64,000 nt of DNA from contig NZ_CP087710.1 in the NCBI RefSeq assembly GCF_020991065.1, forward strand, positions 3,162,001 to 3,226,000. The letters run 5' to 3'. Both the position numbers and the translations under genes were made by a program. Origin of the DNA: Nocardioides okcheonensis (GTDB taxonomy: Bacteria > Actinomycetota > Actinomycetes > Propionibacteriales > Nocardioidaceae). Below, piece after piece: positions 33,063 through 40,420 of this stretch. The notes beneath the pieces are model-generated. The model was given only the letters and a program-made list of their open reading frames with translations. It was not told the DNA's origin and did no database searches. Each line of letters starts with the position of its first letter. The stretch's first letter is position 1.

Positions 33063-34720
33063 CCGCGCCCGGCACGAGGCCCCAGGCGCGGCGACTGCTC
33101 GCGCTGCTGGCGCTCGCCGCGGGCCCCGTCCTGGTCCTCGGCGTGCTCTTCGTGCTGCCCGTGGGCGGCATGCTGGCCGAGGGGTTCGTCGTCGACGGCC
33201 GGTTCGCCCCCGGCGCCGTGCTGGACGTGCTCGCCCGGCCCCGCGTGCACCGCGTCGCGTGGTTCACGCTGTGGTCCTCCGCCGTCGCGACGGCGCTCGC
33301 GGTCGCCCTCGGCCTGCCGGCGGCGTACGCCCTGCACCGGCTCCGCCTCCCGGGTCGGCACGCGGTGCGCGCCGCGATGCTGGTGCCGTTCGTGCTGCCC
33401 ACCGTCGTCGTCGGGGTGGCGTTCCGCCAGCTGCTGGGGGAGGGCGGCCCGCTCGGCTTCCTCGGCCTCGACGGCACCCCGGTCGCGATCATCGCCGGGC
33501 TGGTCTTCTTCAACGTCGCCGTCGTGGTCCGCACGGTCGGCGTGGCCTGGGAGTCGCTGGACCCGCGACCCGGCCAGGCCGCCGCCGCGCTCGGCGCCTC
33601 GCCGTGGCAGGTCCTGCGCACCGTCACGCTGCCGGCGCTGCGGCCCGCGGTCGTCGGCGCCGCCAGCGTGGTCTTCCTGTTCTGCGCCACCGCGTTCGGC
33701 ATCGTGCTGACCCTCGGCGGGGTGCGGTACGCCACGGTCGAGACCGAGATCTACCTGCTCACCACGACCGTCTTCGACCTGCAGGCCGCCGCCGCGCTCT
33801 CGGTCCTGCAGATCGTCGTGGTGGTGGCCCTGCTGGCGCTGTCGGCCCGGCTGCGCGCGGTCCCCGACCCGACCGCCCAGCGGACCGTGGTGGCCGCGCG
33901 GCCGCTGCGGCGCGGCGACGTCCCCGTGGTGCTGGCGACGCTCGTCGTGCTGGGGGCGATGCTGGCGCCGATCGCCGCGCTCGTCGCCGGCTCGCTGAGC
34001 GTCGGCGACGGCTGGGGGCTCGCCAACTACCGCGCGCTGTCCTCCGCCGGCGACGGCCAGGCGCTGCTCGTGCCGGTCAGCGCCGCGCTCCTCACCAGCC
34101 TGCGGACCGCGGTCGACGCGACCTGGATGGCCCTGCTGCTCGGCGGCCTCGTCGCGTTCGTCGTGACCCGGCGCTCCCGCTCGCGCGCCGAGCGCCGGGT
34201 CCGGTCCGCTCTCGACGGGTTCTTCATGCTGCCGCTCGGGGTGAGCGCGGTGACCCTGGGCTTCGGCTTCCTCATCACCCTCGACCGGCCGCCGCTCGAC
34301 CTGCGCGACTCGCCGCTGCTGGTGCCGCTCGCCCAGGCGCTGGTCGCGCTGCCGCTGGTGGTGCGCACCCTCACCCCGGTCCTCGCCGGCGTCGACGACC
34401 GGCAGCGGCAGGCGGCCGCGTCGCTCGGCGCGTCGCCCGGGCGCACGCTGCTCACCGTCGACCTCCCGGTGGTGTGGAAGCCGGCGCTGGCCGCGAGCGG
34501 CTTCGCGTTCGCCGCCTCCCTCGGCGAGTTCGGCGCCACGTCCTTCCTCGCCCGCGACGAGAGCCCGACCCTGCCCGTGGTGATCTTCCGGCTGATCGGG
34601 CACCCGGGCGAGATGAACTACGGCATGGCGCTGGCCGCGTCCGTCGTGCTGGCGGCGACCACCGCGGTCGTCATGCTGGCCGTCGAGCGGCTCCGGGTGC
34701 CGGGTGTGGGAGCGTTCTGA
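33059..34720 (+). CDS. thiP: Thiamine ABC transporter permease (fused two-domain)
   Basis: 553 residues with about twelve hydrophobic segments in two homologous halves. Each half has an EAA loop: AAALGASPWQVLRTVTLPAL in the first and AASLGASPGRTLLTVDLPVV in the second; these contact the ATPase. Fused permeases of this type are usual for ThiP. GTG 33059 overlaps the thiB stop (GTGA). It forms the membrane channel for thiamine, working with the ATPase two bases downstream. Confidence 0.92.
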   Translation: MTAPGTRPQARRLLALLALAAGPVLVLGVLFVLPVGGMLAEGFVVDGRFAPGAVLDVLARPRVHRVAWFTLWSSAVATALAVALGLPAAYALHRLRLPGRHAVRAAMLVPFVLPTVVVGVAFRQLLGEGGPLGFLGLDGTPVAIIAGLVFFNVAVVVRTVGVAWESLDPRPGQAAAALGASPWQVLRTVTLPALRPAVVGAASVVFLFCATAFGIVLTLGGVRYATVETEIYLLTTTVFDLQAAAALSVLQIVVVVALLALSARLRAVPDPTAQRTVVAARPLRRGDVPVVLATLVVLGAMLAPIAALVAGSLSVGDGWGLANYRALSSAGDGQALLVPVSAALLTSLRTAVDATWMALLLGGLVAFVVTRRSRSRAERRVRSALDGFFMLPLGVSAVTLGFGFLITLDRPPLDLRDSPLLVPLAQALVALPLVVRTLTPVLAGVDDRQRQAAASLGASPGRTLLTVDLPVVWKPALAASGFAFAASLGEFGATSFLARDESPTLPVVIFRLIGHPGEMNYGMALAASVVLAATTAVVMLAVERLRVPGVGAF

Positions 34721-34722
34721 CG

Positions 34723-35724
34723 ATGCTCTCCCTGTCCGACGTCACCGTCCGCTACGGCGAGACGACCGCGGTCGACGGCGTCTCGCTCGACCTGCCCGAC
34801 GGCGATGTCCTCGCCGTGCTCGGCCCGTCCGGGTGCGGCAAGTCGACGCTGCTGCGCGCCGTCGCCGGCCTGGAGCCGCTGACCTCCGGGTCGGTGTCCC
34901 ACGACGGCACCGACCTGCGCGGCACGCCGACCCACCGGCGCGGGTTCGCGCTGATGTTCCAGGACGGCCAGCTGTTCTCCCACCTGAGTGTCGCGCGCAA
35001 CGTGGCGTACGCCCTGCGGCTGCGGCGCACGCCGGCGGCGCGGACCGCCGCCCGGGTGCGCGAGCTTCTCGACCTGGTCGGCCTCGCCGGCTACGAGCAG
35101 CGGCTGCCCGGCACCCTCTCCGGCGGCGAGCGGCAGCGGGTCGCCCTGGCCCGGGCGCTCGCCGTCGACCCGCGACTGATCCTGCTGGACGAGCCGCTGT
35201 CGTCCCTCGACGCCACGCTGCGCGAGCGGCTCGCCGGCGACCTGCGCCAGATCCTGCGCGCGGCCGGCACGACGGCGCTGCTGGTGACCCACGACCACGA
35301 GGAGGCGTTCGCGCTCGCCGACCGGCTCGCCGTGATGCGCGCGGGCCGGGTGGTCCAGCAGGGTGCGATCGACGAGGTGTGGCGCGCTCCCGTCGACGAG
35401 GAGACCGCCCTGTTCCTCGGCTACGCCCGGGTGGCGCGCGACGACGCCGCGGCGCGGCTGCTCGCCGCGGGCGGCCTGCCGGCGGCGCCCGCCGTCGCGC
35501 TGCGGCGCTCCGCCCTCGTGGTCGACGCCGAGGGGCCGGTCACGGCGCGCGTGTCGTCGGCGCGCGCGACGCCCGAGCAGGTCCGGCTGCTCGTCGAGGT
35601 CGACGGCCTCGGCACCCTCGACGCGGTCGCCCCGCTGGGCAGCCGGGTCGCCCCGGGCGAGGAGGTGCGGCTGCGGGTCGACGTGACCCGCCTCGCGGTC
35701 CTGCCGATCGTGCCGGCATCGTGA
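34723..35724 (+). CDS. thiQ: Thiamine ABC transporter ATP-binding protein
   Basis: 333 residues. Walker A GPSGCGKST, signature LSGGERQRVALARAL, Walker B LILLDEPLSS and switch TTALLVTHDHEEAFALADRL. It is longer than E. coli ThiQ (232) by a C-terminal regulatory-type domain of about 90 residues (SALVVDAEGPVTARVSSA onward) resembling the TOBE domains of iron/thiamine-type importers. It powers the ThiBP system and is the last gene of the riboswitch operon. Confidence 0.92.
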   Translation: MLSLSDVTVRYGETTAVDGVSLDLPDGDVLAVLGPSGCGKSTLLRAVAGLEPLTSGSVSHDGTDLRGTPTHRRGFALMFQDGQLFSHLSVARNVAYALRLRRTPAARTAARVRELLDLVGLAGYEQRLPGTLSGGERQRVALARALAVDPRLILLDEPLSSLDATLRERLAGDLRQILRAAGTTALLVTHDHEEAFALADRLAVMRAGRVVQQGAIDEVWRAPVDEETALFLGYARVARDDAAARLLAAGGLPAAPAVALRRSALVVDAEGPVTARVSSARATPEQVRLLVEVDGLGTLDAVAPLGSRVAPGEEVRLRVDVTRLAVLPIVPAS

Positions 35725-35732
35725 CCCGTCCC

Positions 35733-35738
35733 TACACT
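35733..35738 (+). promoter_or_regulatory. -10 box TACACT before PAP2 gene
   Basis: TACACT, seven bases, then GTG 35746. Confidence 0.55.
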
Positions 35739-35745
35739 GACGTGC

Positions 35746-36792
35746 GTGTATCGATCGGCCTACGCCCTCCTCATCGGAGTCGCCGCCCTCATGGGCGCCC
35801 TCGCCGTGACCGCGTCGATCACGCTCGACCGCCCGCTGGTCGACCCCGAGGGCTTCCTCGGGCCGTCGTGGCTGCGGCTGCCGCTGCTCGTGCTCGGGGC
35901 GTTCCTGCTCGACATGCTGCCGCGCACGCTGTGGAAGTCGCGCTTCAAGCCCGCCGCGATGCCGGCCGTCGCCCGCGACCGGGTGCGCACGCACTGGAAC
36001 CGTGAGCGGATCACCCTGGTCGTCCTCGGCCTGGTCTGCTTCTACATCACCTACGTCTGCTACCGGAACCTCAAGTCGTTCCTGCCCTTCATCATGGGCG
36101 AGGACAAGTACGACCGCGAGCTGCACCTCATCGACCGCACGCTGATGTTCGGCCACGAGCCGGCCACCATCTTGCACACCGTCCTCGGCACCGGGATCCA
36201 GGCGCACTTCTTCTCCACGATCTACCTGTGGTTCCTGCCGCTGGTGCCGCTGGCGCTGGCCGCCTGGCTGGTGTGGTCGCGCAACATCACCTTCGGCTAC
36301 TGGTTCGCCACCTCGCAGTGCCTCGCGTGGACGCTCGGGACCGCCTCGTACTACGCGCTGCCCACGCTCGGCCCCGGCTTCCAGTACAGCTACCTCTACA
36401 CCGACCTCCCCGACACCGGGTCGAGCGCGCTGATGGAGGCGCTGTCCTACGGGCGGTCCACGGTGCTGCGCGAGGGGGTCGAGGGCGCCGTCCAGTCGGT
36501 CGCCGGCTTCGCGTCGCTGCACACCGCGATCACCCTGCTGGTCGCGCTGATGGTGCAGTACACGCTGCGCAACCGCATCCTGCACATCGTCTTCTGGGCC
36601 AACTTCGCGATCACCGTCGTCGCGACCCTCTACTTCGGCTGGCACTACATCGCCGACGACCTCGCCGGTGTGGTGATCGCCCTCTTCTCCTTCTGGCTCG
36701 GCGGCCTCGCCAGCGGCCAGAAGTTCGACCGGCACGGCCTGGCCTCGCACCCGACGTCGACGACGTCGCAGGTGCCCGTCGACGTCGACTGA
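35746..36792 (+). CDS. PAP2-superfamily membrane phosphatase/phosphotransferase
   Basis: 348 residues with about six to seven membrane segments. Phosphatase motifs are GFASLHTAITLL (the SxxH part, near residue 257) and FGWHYIADDLAG (H-x3-D, near 304), with a first motif K-x6-RP not clearly visible. This combination is like PAP2_3 (inositolphosphotransferase/AUR1-like) proteins, which move phospho-head groups between lipids. The active site would face the outside. It ends just before a palindrome pair and converges with the DUF559 gene. Confidence 0.8.
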   Translation: MYRSAYALLIGVAALMGALAVTASITLDRPLVDPEGFLGPSWLRLPLLVLGAFLLDMLPRTLWKSRFKPAAMPAVARDRVRTHWNRERITLVVLGLVCFYITYVCYRNLKSFLPFIMGEDKYDRELHLIDRTLMFGHEPATILHTVLGTGIQAHFFSTIYLWFLPLVPLALAAWLVWSRNITFGYWFATSQCLAWTLGTASYYALPTLGPGFQYSYLYTDLPDTGSSALMEALSYGRSTVLREGVEGAVQSVAGFASLHTAITLLVALMVQYTLRNRILHIVFWANFAITVVATLYFGWHYIADDLAGVVIALFSFWLGGLASGQKFDRHGLASHPTSTTSQVPVDVD

Positions 36793-36809
36793 CCCCGGTC
36801 CTGCGCCTG

Positions 36810-36833
36810 GAGTCCCCGGATATCCGGGGACTC
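36810..36833. repeat. P1 palindrome, left copy (perfect 24 bp)
   Basis: GAGTCCCCGGAT followed by its exact reverse complement; centre GATATC. It begins 17 bases after the PAP2 stop and abuts P2. The same P1 with one mismatch is at 37991-38014. Confidence 0.95.
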
Positions 36834-36871
36834 TCGTGGTTGGCACCCGAGATCCCGGGTGCGAACCACGA
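36834..36871. repeat. P2 palindrome, left copy (38 bp, 17/19 pairs)
   Basis: Left half TCGTGGTTGGCACCCGAGA, right half complementary except at two positions. Core GCACCCGAGATC/CCGGGTGC is shared with the perfect palindrome at 37951-37992. It ends 16 bases from the DUF559 stop. Confidence 0.95.
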
Positions 36872-36887
36872 GCTCCGGGTACGAAGA

Positions 36888-37853
36888 TCACGCGCCAAGG
36901 CGTCGCCCCTCGCGCCGACGCGACTCGAACACAGCGCGGATCCGCGCGGCGAGGCGCTCGGGACGGGCCAGATCGGCCCACGTCACGCGGACGCAGGTCC
37001 AGCCGGTGAGCTGGCACACGAGCTCCTCGCGCCTCTTCTCGCGCATGAGGAACTCCTCCAGCGTCTCGCCGTCGCGCCGGTGGCGCTCGTACTTGACGCG
37101 CCCGTCGAACTCGACGAACACCCCGTGGTCCGGCCACGCGAAGTCGAGCCTCGCCACCACCGTGCCGCTCTCGTCGCACACCGTCCACTGCGGCTCCGGT
37201 CGCGGTAGTCCCTGGGTGTAGGTCACGTAGCTGAACCGGTCCTCGCCGACGGACTCCAGCCGCGCGTCGGCCAACCGCAGCACGATCGTCGCGGTCAGGC
37301 TCCCGGGCCAGTCGGCGTGCGCCTCGACCTGGTGCTCGAGGTCCTGCAGCGTCATCGCGCGGGCGTGCAGCAGGCGGTTGACCACGACCAGTGCGGGTTC
37401 GACACCCGTGACCGTCGTGACCTCGAAGGCGGAGCGGGGCGCGGTGCTCACCACGACGCCGTGGAGCTCCTCGACGTCGTCGTCGCCGAGCACGCCGCGG
37501 TGCGGGGTCCAGCCCGCGAGCTTGCGGCCGGCACGGTCGGCGCCGAGCCGGGTGGTGTGGACGACGCTGAGGTCGAACCCCCACACAGGGACGCACCGCT
37601 CGACCACGGACGAGACGTGGGTGAGCGCGGTCATCGGGTCGGCGCGGGCGACGACGGCGCGGCAGAGCAGGCGATGGCGTTCCTCCTCCGAGGCCTGCAC
37701 CCACACGGGAGTCGGCACGTACGCGCCGTAGCGGACCCTCGTCAGCGCCCTCGCGCGGACGAGGCGTGCGATCTGGTCGTCGGTCATGCCCTCGGCGATC
37801 AGGTCGCGGCGAAGTCGTACGACGCCGGCGAGGGCAAGCGGTGGCTTCATCAT
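36888..37853 (-). CDS. DUF559 (Vsr-like nuclease fold) protein with AbiEi-like N-terminal helix-turn-helix
   Basis: 321 residues. The N-terminus (LRRDLIAEGMTDDQIARLVR, then RVRYGAYVPTPV) resembles the winged helix of type IV toxin-antitoxin AbiEi antitoxins. The C-terminal 110 residues are DUF559: VARLDFAWPDHGVFVEFDGR then VKYERH, with the D...E-x-D acidic pair of a PD-(D/E)xK-like site, and REELVCQLTGWTCVRVTWADL. A DNA-binding plus nuclease-fold combination suggests action on DNA, but no toxin partner (AbiEii-type nucleotidyltransferase) is adjacent. It is framed on both sides by P1 and P2 palindromes in mirror order. Real function unknown. Confidence 0.82.
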   Translation of the reverse strand: MMKPPLALAGVVRLRRDLIAEGMTDDQIARLVRARALTRVRYGAYVPTPVWVQASEEERHRLLCRAVVARADPMTALTHVSSVVERCVPVWGFDLSVVHTTRLGADRAGRKLAGWTPHRGVLGDDDVEELHGVVVSTAPRSAFEVTTVTGVEPALVVVNRLLHARAMTLQDLEHQVEAHADWPGSLTATIVLRLADARLESVGEDRFSYVTYTQGLPRPEPQWTVCDESGTVVARLDFAWPDHGVFVEFDGRVKYERHRRDGETLEEFLMREKRREELVCQLTGWTCVRVTWADLARPERLAARIRAVFESRRREGRRLGA

Positions 37854-37950
37854 GCGAGTCGGGGTGCCCGTGCTCGAGCCCTCTCAATCCCGTGGGATGC
37901 GGCCTGTGGACAGTGCGTCCGGGAGCGTTCGCGCGTGCTGAGCGCCCAGA

Positions 37951-37992
37951 TCTCCCGCTTTGCACCCGAGATCTCGGGTGCAAAGCGGGAGA
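37951..37992. repeat. P2 palindrome, right copy (perfect 42 bp)
   Basis: TCTCCCGCTTTGCACCCGAG plus A, followed by the exact reverse complement; no unpaired base. Same GCACCCGAGATC core as 36834-36871 but different outer arms. It is about 100 bases upstream of the DUF559 start, between divergent genes. Confidence 0.95.
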
Positions 37993-38014
37993 GTCCCCGG
38001 ATATCCGGGGATTC
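37991..38014. repeat. P1 palindrome, right copy (24 bp, one mismatch)
   Basis: GAGTCCCCGGAT then ATCCGGGGATTC; differs from the left copy by one base (T for C, still a G-T wobble in RNA). It overlaps the last two bases of P2. Confidence 0.95.
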
Positions 38015-38177
38015 GTGGTGGAATTACACAGATGTAGTTCGTCAAGGCGACGCGCCGACTGAAGGTGAAAAAGTTGAGGAAACTGTTCCCCGTGTGACGA
38101 AAGTTGATTAGCGTGCCTCGAGTTGCCCGTGCGATGGGGAAGTCGCACGGGCCTCCGAGACCTCAAGGGGAACCCCC
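38015..38177 (+). promoter_or_regulatory. NlpC/P60 leader region with hairpin
   Basis: This 163-base stretch is AT-richer than anything nearby (AATTACACAGATGTAG, GTGAAAAAGTTGAGGAAACT), as expected for a promoter. GTGTGACGAAAGTTGATTAG is a possible core promoter. A perfect 10-bp hairpin (GCCCGTGCGA at 38125-38134 with 38143-38152, loop TGGGGAAG) precedes AAGGGGAA, the ribosome site. It may be a leader attenuator or mRNA stabiliser; it matches no riboswitch class I know. Confidence 0.5.
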
Positions 38178-39506
38178 GTGCCCGACGAGACACCCGCACC
38201 ACGGCGTACGCCGGCGCGCTGGGCCACCGCTGCCCTCCTCGTCGCCGGACTGGCGCTCGGCGGTGGCCGCGGCGCCGCCTTCGCCGACGACGAGCCGGTG
38301 CCGACCGAGTCCGACGTCACCGCCGCCCGCGAGCGGGCCGATGCCGCCGAGCGCGACGTCGCCGCGGTCCGGGCCGACCTGATCCGCGCGAACCTCGCCC
38401 TCGAGGCGGCCGGTGACCGCGCGGCGCAGGCGGCCGAGGCGTTCAACGGAGCGCGCTGGCGCGCCGAGCAGGCCCGCGCCGACGCCGCCGACGCACGGGC
38501 CGCGGCCGACCGCGCGAGCGCGGACCTGGCCGAGCAGCGTGAGCTCTACGCCGACACCGTCGTCGCCTCCTACGAGGACGCCTCCCAGGTGCAGGGCCTC
38601 GCGGCCGTCGTCGAGGCCGACGGGATCGAGTCGCTGGTCGACCAGTCGGTGACGATGGGCAACACGTCCGACGCCCTGGACAGCCGCTACGACGCCTACA
38701 CCGCCGCCTCCGCGGTCGCCGAGGTCACCGCCACGACCGCCGCGGACGCCGCCTCCCGCGCGGACCGCGCCGCGGCCGAGGCCGAGACGGCCCGCGACGC
38801 TGCCGCGGACGCCGAGGCCGAGGCCGGGGCGCAGGCCGAGGACGTCGCCGCCCGGAAGTCCGACCTGCTCGCCGAGCTCGCCGACCTGCAGGGCATCAGC
38901 GTCCGGCTCGCCGAGCGGCGCCAGCGCGCCCTCGAGCGCGAGGCCGCCGAGGCAGCCGCTGCGGCCGCGCAGGCCCAGGCCGAGCAGGAGGCGCAGGAGG
39001 AAGAGGAGGAGGCCGCCGCGACCCCGACGCCCACCCCCGCGCCCACCCCGACCCCCACGGCCACCCCCACTGCGACTCCCACGCCGACGCCCACCCCCAC
39101 GACCCCCACGCCGACACCTACGCCCACCCCCACGCCCACCGTCGGCGACGCGGCGGCGGCCGTCGCGTTCGCCCGCGGCCAGATCGGGGAGCCGTACGCC
39201 TACGGCGCCGCCGGACCCGACGCGTGGGACTGCTCGGGGCTCACCGCGGCCGCGTGGGCCACCGGCGGGAAGACGCTCCCGCACTACTCGGTGGCGCAGT
39301 ACACGCAGTCGACGCCGATCTCCGCGAGCCAGCTCCAGCCCGGTGACCTCGTCTTCTGGGGGGCGTCCAGCAGCGCCGACTCGATCTACCACGTCGCGAT
39401 GTACGTCGGCGACGGCCGGATCGTCCACGCGCCGCGCACCGGTCGCGACGTCACCGAGGAGTCGATGTACTACTGGCGGGCGCCGAACTTCTTCGCCCGC
39501 CCCTGA
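38178..39506 (+). CDS. Secreted NlpC/P60 peptidoglycan endopeptidase
   Basis: 442 residues. Signal peptide (ARWATAALLVAGLALGGG, cleavage near AFA-DDE), a long Ala/Glu/Arg-rich coiled coil (about 40-275), a threonine-proline linker (about 285-330, alternating TP and AT), then an NlpC/P60 domain with Cys in DAWDCSGLTAAAW near residue 351 and His in YHVAMYVGDGRIVHAP. The layout matches RipA-type hydrolases that cut the D-Glu-mDAP bond during cell separation; the coiled coil usually keeps the enzyme inactive or docks it to the divisome. GTG start follows AAGGGGAA. Confidence 0.9.
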   Translation: MPDETPAPRRTPARWATAALLVAGLALGGGRGAAFADDEPVPTESDVTAARERADAAERDVAAVRADLIRANLALEAAGDRAAQAAEAFNGARWRAEQARADAADARAAADRASADLAEQRELYADTVVASYEDASQVQGLAAVVEADGIESLVDQSVTMGNTSDALDSRYDAYTAASAVAEVTATTAADAASRADRAAAEAETARDAAADAEAEAGAQAEDVAARKSDLLAELADLQGISVRLAERRQRALEREAAEAAAAAAQAQAEQEAQEEEEEAAATPTPTPAPTPTPTATPTATPTPTPTPTTPTPTPTPTPTPTVGDAAAAVAFARGQIGEPYAYGAAGPDAWDCSGLTAAAWATGGKTLPHYSVAQYTQSTPISASQLQPGDLVFWGASSSADSIYHVAMYVGDGRIVHAPRTGRDVTEESMYYWRAPNFFARP

Positions 39507-39518
39507 CCGACGACCGCC

Positions 39519-40385
39519 TCAGCGCACCTTGCGCGCGAAGCGCGCAGCGAGCTCCCCGGGAGCCAGGTCGCCGTCGAGGACCAGGCGGGTCGGCCAGGCA
39601 GACGTGTCGATGCCGGAGAGCTCCTCGAACAGCGCGAGGTCCTTGGCGTAGAGCGCTGCGAGCCGCGCGACGTCGTCCGCGGTCGGCGCCGTGCCCGGGA
39701 CCTGCTCGGCGCCGGCGTGCCAGTTGCGCAGCGGCGGCACCCGCTCGAAGCGCGGCAGGTCGAGGAAGTCGGTCGTGCGGTGGATGGTCGCCTCGAAGTC
39801 GGCGAGCATCGCGCGCAGCTCGAGCAGCAGCCACTGGCGGCGGTCGAAGAGCTCGAAGCCGCGCTGCAGCTGCTCGCCGTAGAACCCGCGCGCCAGCCCG
39901 GTCATGTGCCGCCACCGCATCGGTCGCACGCCGTCGGGCACCTCGTCGGGCAGCGAGGTGTGCGGCCACTCGGTGAGGAAGTCCGGCCAGTCCGGCCAGG
40001 CCAGGTTGCGCGAGCGCAGCATCACCCAGTGGGAGAACAACCGCTCGAGCGGGTCGCGGAACACCGCGACCAGCGGCATCCGCGGGTCGTAGGCGCGCAT
40101 CCGCTCCATCGCGTGCGGCCAGTACAGGTAGGTCGGCGAGGCGTCACCGACGCGGCGGTGGATCGCGGCCCGGCGGGGCGCGACGTAGTCGCGGGCGTGG
40201 TCCGGGGCGGACCAGTCGACGCTCTCGTCGTCGAAGTAGTGCCGCTCCTTGTCCGGGGGCTGGCACACCAGCGGGTGCTGGTTGAGGGTGACCGCGAGGG
40301 TCGACGTGCCGCCCTTCTGGACGCCGACGATCGCGAAGTCGTAGGCCATCACGCCCAGGGGGGTGGAGGGGGCGGGCTCGTTCAT
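39519..40385 (-). CDS. Sulfotransferase-family protein
   Basis: 288 residues. The 5-prime-PSB loop (PAPS-binding) is FAIVGVQKGGTSTLA near residue 18; the 3-phosphate motif is MPLVAVFRDPLERLFSHWVM near residue 105 (R-D-P-x-x-R-x-x-S). It would transfer sulfate from PAPS to a carbohydrate or lipid acceptor. It has a leaderless -10 (TAGGTT) and diverges from the acyl-CoA oxidase. A later ATG (MAYDFAIVG) is an alternative start; the one chosen agrees with the -10 spacing. Acceptor unknown. Confidence 0.85.
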   Translation of the reverse strand: MNEPAPSTPLGVMAYDFAIVGVQKGGTSTLAVTLNQHPLVCQPPDKERHYFDDESVDWSAPDHARDYVAPRRAAIHRRVGDASPTYLYWPHAMERMRAYDPRMPLVAVFRDPLERLFSHWVMLRSRNLAWPDWPDFLTEWPHTSLPDEVPDGVRPMRWRHMTGLARGFYGEQLQRGFELFDRRQWLLLELRAMLADFEATIHRTTDFLDLPRFERVPPLRNWHAGAEQVPGTAPTADDVARLAALYAKDLALFEELSGIDTSAWPTRLVLDGDLAPGELAARFARKVR

Positions 40386-40392
40386 CGCCGCG

Positions 40393-40398
40393 AACCTA
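40393..40398 (-). promoter_or_regulatory. -10 box TAGGTT for sulfotransferase
   Basis: Minus-strand TAGGTT seven bases before ATG 40385; the divergent -10 at 40409 is only 10 bases away. Confidence 0.55.
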
Positions 40399-40408
40399 CC
40401 GGCCCGGC

Positions 40409-40414
40409 TAGTTT
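40409..40414 (+). promoter_or_regulatory. -10 box TAGTTT for acyl-CoA oxidase
   Basis: TAGTTT six bases before ATG 40421 (leaderless spacing). Confidence 0.55.
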
Positions 40415-40420
40415 GGGGCC

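Noticed and set aside
36810..36871. Left palindrome pair as a plain bidirectional terminator
   Set aside because: Position between convergent genes fits, but the same pair occurs in mirror order between divergent genes at 37951-38014, so termination alone is not enough.
36888..37853. Complete AbiE type IV toxin-antitoxin system
   Set aside because: Only an AbiEi-like N-terminal region is present, fused to DUF559; no AbiEii nucleotidyltransferase gene adjoins.
38015..38177. c-di-AMP (ydaO-type) riboswitch upstream of the NlpC/P60 gene
   Set aside because: The conserved blocks of that class are not recognisable; only a simple hairpin is.
39028..39140. Tandem repeat of ACGCCCACCCCC-type units
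   Set aside because: It encodes the Thr-Pro linker of the cell-wall hydrolase and is explained by that.
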